Part shown: positions 1-6,600 of the stretch, piece after piece
Layout: each line of letters opens with the position of its first letter
Numbering within the stretch: position 1 is the first letter of the stretch
Source: RGIG464 sp045643185
GTDB lineage: Bacteria; Myxococcota_A; Bradymonadia; UBA4248
Length of the DNA: 7,883 bases
Direction of reading: 5' to 3'
Assembly: GCA_045643185.1 (NCBI GenBank)
Contig: JAZUKH010000159.1
Span: 1 to 7,883, forward strand
Notes under the pieces: generated by a model
Database searches by the model: none
Told to the model about the DNA's origin: nothing
What the model saw: the letters and a program-made list of their open reading frames with translations, nothing else
Program-made: the position numbers and the translations under genes

Positions 1-870
1 GCCCACACGAAGCTTGTTTTCACGAACAAACTGGAGGTAACAAGACCGCGCTTCTTCGTATTCACGACGCTCACTGTCCTCAAGCTCCACTTCACAATTG
101 ACGCACTCGTAATTGGCCAGGTTTTCGCCGGCCAGATCACGGATCGAGAGCGAATAGACGATGTTGCCTAGCAGCTGGGTGTAAGACATGGGCGCTTCGC
201 GCTCGGGCGTCGCTGTCAAACCAAGTCGGTACGGTGCAATGGCATGAAGTGCACCGAGCGAATAGGTTTCGGTCGGAAGATGATGCACCTCATCGAAGAC
301 GAGCATACCAAACTGATTGCCCAGATGTTCCATGTGGATATAGGCCGAGTCGTATGTCGTAACGGTCAACGGCTTGATATCGTTAGACCCACCGCCGAGC
401 ATGCCAACTTCGACCCCAAAAGCCCGTTCAAGATTGAGTTTCCACTGCGCAACGAGGTCAAGCGTCGGTGTCACGACCAGCGTTGGTCGATTTTTGCGCG
501 CCATGGCCATTTGCGCGACATAGCTCTTGCCGGCACCGGTTGGCAAAACGACCACGCCGCTGCCACCGTTCTTTTCCCAGGCATCCAACGCTTCCTGCTG
601 ATAATAAAAGGGTTTGCGCTCAAACTGAAATTTGAGTTCCAGCGGTTCATATTGACGAGCGCAGTCATCAAAAGGAATTTTGGCACGGGTCAAAGCGACA
701 AGCAGTCGTCGATAGGAGATCGCCGAGGCTCGATAGGCATTCACGCGGTCGTCCCAAACGATTTGAGGAAGATTCGGAATGGCTTCCAAATCCCGAGGTT
801 TTGTGTCTGGCGCGGTGATTTTGAGCGTCCCGTGCTCAAATTCGATCTTCCATGAAGCGTTGCTGGTCAT
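1..870 (-). CDS. XPB/Rad25-like superfamily 2 DNA helicase, N-terminal part (3' end outside window)
   Basis: This is an ATP-dependent DNA helicase or translocase of the XPB/Rad25 type; in the family these act in DNA opening and repair. The reading frame is open from the ATG at 868-870 to the window edge (290 residues), so the second RecA domain is missing only because the window ends. Residues about 10-80 resemble the damage-recognition-like N-terminal domain of XPB proteins, with a WDDRVNAYRA motif near 38-47. The first RecA domain follows: the Walker A motif LPTGAGKS at 109-116 (Lys115), motif Ia VVTPTLDLVAQW at about 132-143, TTYDSAY at 171-177, the Walker B DEVH box in VFDEVHH at 191-197, and TATPER at 219-224. 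DEVH and TTYDSAY are typical of XPB rather than of RecQ or UvrB. An AGGA (877-880 on the plus strand) six bases upstream supports the start. The gene lies 101 bases downstream of the nitroreductase on the same strand, across a terminator. Archaeal XPB is often followed by a nuclease gene; here that position lies outside the window. Confidence 0.88.
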   Translation of the reverse strand, partial: MTSNASWKIEFEHGTLKITAPDTKPRDLEAIPNLPQIVWDDRVNAYRASAISYRRLLVALTRAKIPFDDCARQYEPLELKFQFERKPFYYQQEALDAWEKNGGSGVVVLPTGAGKSYVAQMAMARKNRPTLVVTPTLDLVAQWKLNLERAFGVEVGMLGGGSNDIKPLTVTTYDSAYIHMEHLGNQFGMLVFDEVHHLPTETYSLGALHAIAPYRLGLTATPEREAPMSYTQLLGNIVYSLSIRDLAGENLANYECVNCEVELEDSERREYEEARSCYLQFVRENKLRVG

Positions 871-890
871 GACTATTCCTGAACAAGTTA

Positions 891-913
891 GGGGCTTGCA
901 ACGAAGCAGCCCC
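891..913 (-). other. GC-rich hairpin in the helicase leader
   Basis: GGGGCT at 891-896 pairs with AGCCCC at 908-913 around an 11-base loop. It lies between the terminator U tract and the Shine-Dalgarno sequence of the helicase gene, and it has no T run after it on the minus strand. It could be an mRNA leader structure or a mRNA 5'-end stabiliser after processing. Only the base pairing is seen; the role is inferred. Confidence 0.4.
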
Positions 914-915
914 GT

Positions 916-958
916 AAAAACAAAAATCCCGTAGAAACGGCTGAACGCCTCTACGGGA
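916..958 (-). terminator. Intrinsic terminator after the nitroreductase gene
   Basis: On the minus strand, a perfect 9-bp stem (TCTACGGGA at 950-958 pairing with TCCCGTAGA at 927-935, 14-base loop) is followed directly by TTTTTGTTTTT (926-916 read leftward). It begins 14 bases after the nitroreductase stop codon. On the plus strand no T run follows the stem, so it is directional. Termination here would separate the nitroreductase transcript from the helicase gene, unless read-through occurs. Confidence 0.87.
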
Positions 959-971
959 AAAGCGAAAACGC

Positions 972-1553
972 TTAACCGACGGAAACGGTCAAAATGACTT
1001 TTTCGTCAGCCGGCAACTGAAGACGCTTGGAAACGCTGGCATCGTCATACATGCCACGAATAACGGAACCGAGACCGATCGCAGTGGCGTAGAGACACGT
1101 ATTCTGAACCATGATACCGGCATCCGTATGTTCGTACTTGTTGCAGGCTTCAGCATTGTCTTTGATCATGGCAGCAAAGCGGCTGGCTTTGCGAACCACG
1201 ACAAACTGGACGGATGCTTCTTTGGCGAAAGGCTGAATGGCCATTTCGGCGCGGAAATCGCCTTTTTCGATCACTTTGAGGGCGTGTTCACGCGGATCGT
1301 AGAGAGCACAGACTTTGGACGTCACGACGTAAAGAAGGATCTCCTGGGAGAAACAGGCAGTGGGGTTGGCGACCATACCACGTTCTGCATCGGTCACACC
1401 GGCGGTGTAGTAGCAAAGATTGGCGAGTTGCTGGTCGGTGAGGTCATGTCCATCGTATTGGCGAATGGAACGGCGTTTGATGATCGCTTCGCTCAGTTTA
1501 AGGGATTCGTCGGACGTCGGGGCAACAAGTTTAATGGTTTCGCTAAAAGACAT
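972..1553 (-). CDS. SagB/ThcOx-like FMN-dependent nitroreductase family protein
   Basis: This is a flavin oxidoreductase of the nitroreductase superfamily; such enzymes use FMN and NAD(P)H to reduce nitro compounds, quinones or similar acceptors. The natural substrate of this one cannot be read from the sequence. It has 193 residues, which is normal for the small stand-alone SagB-type subgroup. The visible signatures are the N-terminal phosphate-binding motif RRSIRQYDG at 27-35, LCYYTAGVTD at 46-55, the ANPTACFSQEI stretch at 62-72 (where relatives have a PSxxNxQ-like motif), LYDPREHAL at 84-92, DAGIMVQN at 144-151 and the IGLGSVIRG loop at 159-167. The protein ends at VILTVSVG, a few residues short of the usual VGYP-type tail; this is probably natural variation. 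No signal peptide or membrane segment is seen, so it is cytoplasmic. AGGAG (complement at 1560-1564) lies seven bases before the ATG. No cyclodehydratase or other partner of a thiazole/oxazole peptide pathway is nearby, so a role in peptide modification is not supported. Confidence 0.86.
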   Translation of the reverse strand: MSFSETIKLVAPTSDESLKLSEAIIKRRSIRQYDGHDLTDQQLANLCYYTAGVTDAERGMVANPTACFSQEILLYVVTSKVCALYDPREHALKVIEKGDFRAEMAIQPFAKEASVQFVVVRKASRFAAMIKDNAEACNKYEHTDAGIMVQNTCLYATAIGLGSVIRGMYDDASVSKRLQLPADEKVILTVSVG

Positions 1554-1581
1554 TTTTCACTCCTGAGTTGTGGATGCATGT

Positions 1582-1619
1582 TTCATAGTCATGAAGACGT
1601 CATACATCAGTTAAACTGA
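1582..1619. promoter_or_regulatory. Two small palindromes upstream of the nitroreductase, possible operator
   Basis: TCAGTT-A-AACTGA (1607-1619) is a perfect 6-bp palindrome with a one-base centre, about 54 bases upstream of the nitroreductase start. TTCAT-AGTC-ATGAA (1582-1595) is a second, weaker inverted repeat closer to the start. Both lie where a repressor or activator could bind, and nitroreductase genes are often under redox or drug-responsive control. No regulator gene is visible in the window. Short palindromes also occur by chance. Confidence 0.25.
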
Positions 1620-1814
1620 CACACAAATAATGCCCGTGAAGGCACTTCCATTCCGTAAAAATTCACAACGCTGAATTCTACGCGAATTTTGACAAAAAGA
1701 CATACAAAGAAAGCAGCGCGTATGGCGCAAAGCGACATAGCGATGCGCGGCGCCGTATTGCCGAAGGCAAAAGGCGACAGCCATGCTTGCAAAAGCAAAG
1801 CGAATAGCGTAAAC

Positions 1815-1843
1815 TTTCGCCGCTTTTTGGGGGCGTCGATAAT
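1815..1843 (+). promoter_or_regulatory. Weak candidate sigma-70 promoter of gltX
   Basis: GATAAT at 1838-1843 matches the -10 box at five of six positions. The hexamer 17 bases upstream, TTTCGC at 1815-1820, matches TTGACA poorly. Transcription would start near 1850, giving a leader of about 30 bases before the gltX start at 1880. Confidence 0.3.
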
Positions 1844-1879
1844 TTTTTTGCCCTTAATAACCTTAGTAAGGAAAGTCAG

Positions 1880-3274
1880 ATGGATAATAAAATTCGAGTT
1901 CGTTTTGCCCCGTCACCGACGGGTTTCATGCACCTTGGCAATGCCAGAACGGCGCTTTTTAACTGGTTGTATGCCCGTCACTGTGGCGGCAACTTTATTC
2001 TTCGTATCGAAGACACTGACCGCGAACGTCATAACGAAGCGGCTATCCAGGTCATTTATGACAGCCTGAACTGGATGGGACTCAACTGGGATGGTCCAGT
2101 TCTTCGTCAGTCAGAACGCCTCGACATCTATCATGAGATTGCTGAACGCCTGATCGCTGAAGGCAAAGCCTATCGCTGCAACTGCACGCGTGAAGAACTT
2201 GAAGCCAAAAAAGAAGCGATGAAAGAAGCCACGAATCACGCCTGCTACGACGGTACCTGCCGTGAAAAGAATCTTGGCCCGGACTGCGGTACGCACGTCA
2301 TTCGTTTCAAAATGCCGAAAGAGGGTGAATCGACGTTTGACGACCTGATTCAGGGCACGATCACGAAACAGTACAAAGACTTGGACGACTTCATCATGGT
2401 TCGTTCGGACGGCGTTCCGACGTATCAGTTTGCGGTCGTTGTCGATGACCTTGCTTTGGAGATCACGCACGTCATTCGTGGCGCGGACCATATCGACAAT
2501 ACGCACTGCCAGATCGCGCTGTACCACGCTCTCGGCAAAGAACCGCCTCGTTTTGGCCATGCACCGCGCATCGACGGTCTCTCCAAACGTAAAGGCAGCC
2601 CGTCGGTCGAATACTACCGCGACGAACTCGGTCTGTTGCCGGAAGGCCTCAACAACTACATTGCCCGTCTTGGCTGGAGCCACGGCGACGATGAGATCTT
2701 CTCGACCGAAGAACTTGTCAAAGCCTTTGATATCAAAGATGTCAATCGCGCAAATGGTGAATTCGACGAAGAAAAGCTCAAATGGGTCAACGAACAGCAG
2801 ATGCGCCGCGTCAGCATCGAACGCATCGCTGAACACACGATTCCTCGCTACAAAAAAGCCGGCGTCGACGTTCAGGAAGGCGAGTGGCTCTACAAACTGC
2901 TCGAAATGATGCGCAAACGCGCTCACAACCTCAACGAAATCGTCAACGACAGCCTCTTCATCTGGAATGCACCCCAGTCCTATGATGAAGCCAGTGTGGC
3001 CAAGCACTTCAACGCTGACACGCCTGCGTTGCTCCGCGACCTGAAACAAGCGATCGCCAACGTCAGCGATTGGACGGAAGCTGGGATCGAAGCTGCCTTC
3101 GCCCAGATCGCTGAAGCCCGCGGCCTCAAAATGGGTAAAGTCGCTCAGCCGGCCCGTACCGCCATCGTCGGGATCGCCATGAGCCCCGGCATCTACGAAG
3201 TCGTCTGGTTCGTCGGCAAAGACGAGACCTGCGCCCGCCTCGAACGCGCCGCTGCTTTCGCTGAAAACCGTTAG
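1880..3274 (+). CDS. gltX: Glutamyl-tRNA synthetase
   Basis: This cytoplasmic class Ic aminoacyl-tRNA synthetase joins glutamate to tRNA-Glu (and possibly tRNA-Gln if non-discriminating), using ATP. It has 464 residues, the usual length. The N-terminal catalytic domain opens with RFAPSPTGFMHLGNARTAL, whose HLGN (18-21) is the HIGH motif. The zinc-ribbon insert carries Cys100, Cys102 and Cys127 (YDGTC); the fourth ligand, His in E. coli, is not at its usual place. The second signature is LSKR at 234-237, followed by a standard YYRDELGLLPEGLNNY and LGWSHGD. The C-terminal anticodon-binding part includes GLKMGKVAQPARTAIVG at 415-431. Two departures from the family are notable: the segment before LSKR reads IDG, without the usual GKK, and the usual RGEDHINNTPRQ reads RGADHIDNTHCQ (200-211). 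AAGGA at 1868-1872, seven bases before the ATG, fixes the start. The gene appears monocistronic, ending in a strong hairpin. The family call is secure; the signature variation does not threaten it. Confidence 0.97.
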   Translation: MDNKIRVRFAPSPTGFMHLGNARTALFNWLYARHCGGNFILRIEDTDRERHNEAAIQVIYDSLNWMGLNWDGPVLRQSERLDIYHEIAERLIAEGKAYRCNCTREELEAKKEAMKEATNHACYDGTCREKNLGPDCGTHVIRFKMPKEGESTFDDLIQGTITKQYKDLDDFIMVRSDGVPTYQFAVVVDDLALEITHVIRGADHIDNTHCQIALYHALGKEPPRFGHAPRIDGLSKRKGSPSVEYYRDELGLLPEGLNNYIARLGWSHGDDEIFSTEELVKAFDIKDVNRANGEFDEEKLKWVNEQQMRRVSIERIAEHTIPRYKKAGVDVQEGEWLYKLLEMMRKRAHNLNEIVNDSLFIWNAPQSYDEASVAKHFNADTPALLRDLKQAIANVSDWTEAGIEAAFAQIAEARGLKMGKVAQPARTAIVGIAMSPGIYEVVWFVGKDETCARLERAAAFAENR

Positions 3275-3281
3275 TCTCTCA

Positions 3282-3310
3282 CTGGGGAAAGGCAACTCGC
3301 CTTTCCCTAG
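3282..3310 (+). terminator. Hairpin after gltX, probable terminator
   Basis: GGGAAAGGC (3285-3293) pairs perfectly with GCCTTTCCC (3299-3307) around a five-base loop, and the stem extends by CTG/TAG with one G-T wobble to 3282-3310. It starts eight bases after the gltX stop. The following sequence is only moderately T-rich (ACTTCATTTG), so it lacks a classic U tract and could instead protect the mRNA 3' end. Confidence 0.6.
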
Positions 3311-3532
3311 ACTTCATTTGCCATTCAATTAATTCGTTTTTGCGCGACGAAGATTAGGGTTTACGAACTTTAGTTCGTGTTTCGATAACATTTCTTACTT
3401 TTTTAACCCTTTCTTGTCGCTCGTTTTCCAACGCTGACTGTCACAACCAACGCTTATCTTTATGATTGATGGATTGCCTCCGTTTCGGTCAGACAATATC
3501 GTCAGTCCAAACCCGATTCACCCCATTCAAGT

Positions 3533-3559
3533 TTGCATGCTGATGCAACGAGCTTTTTT
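3533..3559 (+). terminator. Weak terminator-like hairpin in the intergenic region
   Basis: TTGCAT (3533-3538) and ATGCAA (3543-3548) form a 6-bp stem with a GCTG loop. A run of six T residues follows at 3554-3559 after a five-base gap. The gap and short stem make this a poor intrinsic terminator; it is of interest mainly as a possible 3' end of a small RNA. Confidence 0.2.
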
Positions 3560-3661
3560 GCCGATGCGACTTTTGTCGCCGCTCGCTCGCTTCCCCCTAA
3601 TATTTCCTGCGCTCAGCACATTATCTACACATAATCACATTTTCTCATTCTATTGAAGCGA

Positions 3662-3667
3662 TATAAT
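3662..3667 (+). promoter_or_regulatory. Perfect -10 box upstream of the SNF2 gene
   Basis: TATAAT at 3662-3667 is a consensus sigma-70 -10 box. The expected -35 position 17 bases upstream (3639-3644) reads ATTTTC, a weak match. Transcription would begin near 3674, leaving a leader of about 25 bases before the GTG at 3700. Confidence 0.5.
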
Positions 3668-3699
3668 CTTGTCGTGATAACAGTTTTTGGGATTAGACC

Positions 3700-6600
3700 G
3701 TGAGTAACAAAATCAAACAGCCTATCAATTCCGAATCGCTCATTCATGCGACCTTCGTCACTCAACGCAATGAACCCTCCAGTGGATTTCTTTTTTTCTG
3801 GGGTCCCAACAACGAGACATACAACTGGTACGCTCTGCTGAAAGGCATGGGATTACAGATCAACGACTCGATCAAACTTCACAAAGTTCATGTTCCTCTT
3901 GTGTTGCCCGAAGAAACGCCCGGTGAGCCGAACAGTGGCCGCTACACGCGCGAACTGCGTCTTGGCGTCGCCATGGAGATGTATGATGTCATCAACATTC
4001 TCGGGACCTATTGCTTCGAGAATCCACCGGAATATATGTTTGATTCGGATCGCTACGTCCAGGTGCGCGTTCCCCCGCTATGTCCTTCCATCGTCTGCTG
4101 GTCTATCGCCAGCCGACTCGTGCTCGAATTCGTAGCCAAACAGCTCGTGGTGCCTGCGCTCAAATCCTATCGTCATGGCATGTACGGTTACTGGCAGTTC
4201 TCATACGAAAACACGCTCGCAGTCGCGCGCATCAAACAACTGGCGGCAGCCATGCCGACCTGTGCCCACTGTTTGCAATACAACCAAAAACACACGGACA
4301 AAAAGCGTCATTCGACATCGATCTGGCATCCGGAAGGGCTGTTGTACGCCTTTATCGACGCGGGGATCGATGCCTTCATGCGCCAGTCTGTGCGCACGAT
4401 TCCGTCAAACGATATCACGGAAACGGCACTCATGCTCAGCGATCTGCCCCGTGAACGCAGCGAAATGCCGATACGCGAATACATCCAAACCTACGTCGAA
4501 GGTTATGAAAACCGCGATTTGGATCAGGAGCTCCGCGAGGCCGAAAAAGACGTGCTTCGTGAAGCCAACGCAGCCCGTCCACTGAGCAATGGCTACCATT
4601 ATTATGCCGCGTCTGAATCGGGACAGCACGTCTCGGTGCGTCCGCCCGAACGCTTTGACATTTTCAACCCACGTATCAGCGTCCTGCTGCGCCGTATGCG
4701 AGAATCTGATGATCCACGCGCCAAGATCATGCCCCAGAAGGAGTTCGTCTACACCAAACTGACCGAACTCGAGAACTTAAAACGCTGGGAAAGCCGTTGG
4801 TTTGACGCACTAACCTGTAAAAAGCGCTTTTCAGGCATGGATTATCACCTGAATGATCCGGAGATCATCACTTCTGTTCAGTCGTGGCTCGACAAGATCT
4901 ACGAAGAAGAGAACATTTCTCAGGCACTGACGCCGCGCACTGGCTTCTGGCTCGAAGCGCCAGACAAGGATGATCCATCCCAAGTCTGGTTTTTGCGTTA
5001 CATGGTGGTGGCCGAAAAACCTGGCTGTGACGATGTGCCTCCCCCCACCCAGTCGGCGTCGAACGACGAAATGGCTGCCGAAGAAAACGAGAAATCGAGG
5101 ATCCTGTTTTTTACGGCCAAGGAACTGTTCTCGACAAGTGCCAAGACGTACCGCATTGGCGAATACAACATCGACAGCTCACAGGACCTGTTACTGTCAG
5201 ACCTTTGGCGAGCAGCCAAGATTTTTCCACCGATCGAGGCGAGTCTCGAAAACGCACAACCCGAAGGGCTTTGCCTCGATACCCAACAGGCGTGGCAGTT
5301 CATTTCCGAGATCAGTCCCCAATTTTTGGCGCAGGGCTTCCACGTCATGCTGCCCGGCCAGGTCAAACAACAGGGTGACCGCAAACTTCAGGCACGCCTG
5401 CACCTGTCCGAATATGACGGTTCCGACAAATCGATGTTTGGTCTGAACGACCTGGTCTCGTTCAAATGGGAAGCAGCCCTTGGTGACGACATCATCAGCC
5501 TCGACGAGTTCAAAAAGATCGTCGAGATGCATCAGCCGCTCGTCAATTGGAATGGCTCGTGGGTGCTCGTGAATCCCAAACAACTGAGTGAGATCGAGAG
5601 CCTGATTGCCGATCAGGAAGAGAGCGGCACCATGACACGCTTTGACGCTATGAACCGAGCGTTGACCAACGTTGCCGATCCGAACAGCCCGAATGCCCTG
5701 GCCTCAGTCTATGTGGAAGGCAAACTGACCGATGTTCTGAGCAAATTGACCAGCGAAGACGTCACAACGATCACGATGCATGCGCCTGACTCATTCAACG
5801 GCGTGCTGCGCCCGTATCAGGAACGTGGCGTGGCGTGGCTGAGCTACCAGGAACGCATCGGCCTTGGCTGCTGCCTCGCGGACGATATGGGTCTTGGTAA
5901 AACCATTCAGCTGATCTGCCACATTTTGAATCACATGCAGCGTGTACCGGATGAACGACGCGGCTTTTTGCTCGTTTGCCCGATGAGCGTCGTCGGCAAC
6001 TGGAAACGTGAGTTTGAGCGTTTCGCCCCAAGTCTCAACGTTTTCATCCATCACGGTGCCGACCGCATCACCTCGCACCATGAGCTCATGGAACGCCTGA
6101 GCCAGCCGGGCACGGTCATTATCACGACGTATGGACTGGTCACGCGCAGTATCAACATCATGAAGTCGCACCAGTTTGCGATGATTGCACTCGACGAAGC
6201 CCAGGCCATCAAAAACCACGCGAGCAAGCGCGCCATGTGCGTCAAACAACTCGATGCAGCGTTCCACATTGCCCTGACCGGTACACCGGTCGAGAACCGA
6301 TTGAGCGAACTCTGGTCGATCCTGGACTTCCTCAACCCGGGCCTTTTGGGCACGAATGCGAATTTCCAGCGTTTATATGCCACACCGATCGAGAAAAACA
6401 ACGACGAGGACGCCATCGTCCGTCTGCGCAACCTGACGTCGCCCTTCATTCTGCGCCGAGTCAAAACGGATCCGAACATCATTCAGGATCTGCCCGAAAA
6501 AATGGAAAACAAGGTCTACTGCACGCTCACGCGCGAGCAGGCCACGCTCTATCAGGCGCTGGTCAACGCGTCGATGAACAAGATCGAAAACTCGACCGGT

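Larger units (their letters stand above)
1554..1879. other. Divergent intergenic region between nitroreductase and gltX
   Basis: These 326 bases hold the 5' leaders of two divergent genes and no convincing coding sequence. The half nearest the nitroreductase contains small palindromes at 1582-1595 and 1607-1619. The half nearest gltX contains a weak promoter-like pair (1815-1843) and an imperfect hairpin with arms AAAGCG (1796-1801) and CGCTTT (about 1820-1825) followed by T residues. A TTGACA hexamer at 1689-1694 has no matching -10 box at the right distance. Confidence 0.6.
3275..3699. other. Intergenic region between gltX and the SNF2 gene, with several hairpins
   Basis: These 425 bases are more AT-rich than the flanking genes and show no believable coding sequence. 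After the gltX hairpin they hold ACGAAC-TTTA-GTTCGT (3363-3378), TTGCAT-GCTG-ATGCAA (3533-3548) with six T residues a few bases later (3554-3559), and GCGAC-TTTT-GTCGC (3566-3579). A poor promoter-like pair, TTTACG (3360-3365) and GATAAC (3384-3389, 18-base spacing), overlaps the first of these. A small RNA is possible but unproven. The right end carries the SNF2 promoter. Confidence 0.55.

Noticed and set aside
244..855. Open frame of 203 codons on the plus strand
   Set aside because: It lies opposite the XPB-like helicase, whose motifs are all intact on the minus strand, and has no recognisable domain.
1128..1619. Open frame of 163 codons on the plus strand
   Set aside because: It is antisense to the nitroreductase and its sequence has no family features.
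1689..1694. TTGACA hexamer as a promoter -35 box
   Set aside because: The bases 16 to 18 positions downstream (AAGCAG, AGCAGC, GCAGCG) do not resemble a -10 box.
1607..1798. Hydrophobic 63-codon frame upstream of the nitroreductase on the minus strand
   Set aside because: It starts with TTG, has no Shine-Dalgarno sequence, and has no recognisable motif; it is more likely chance in a non-coding leader.
2111..3295. Open reading frame of 394 codons on the minus strand, opposite gltX
   Set aside because: It is the mirror of gltX codon use, with low-complexity Phe/Val/Asp/Ala-rich content, no family signature, and full overlap with a certain gene.
3462..3656. Open frame of 64 codons in the gltX/SNF2 intergenic region
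   Set aside because: There is no ribosome binding site before its ATG, the peptide is proline/leucine/serine-rich without motifs, and it overlaps the hairpins.
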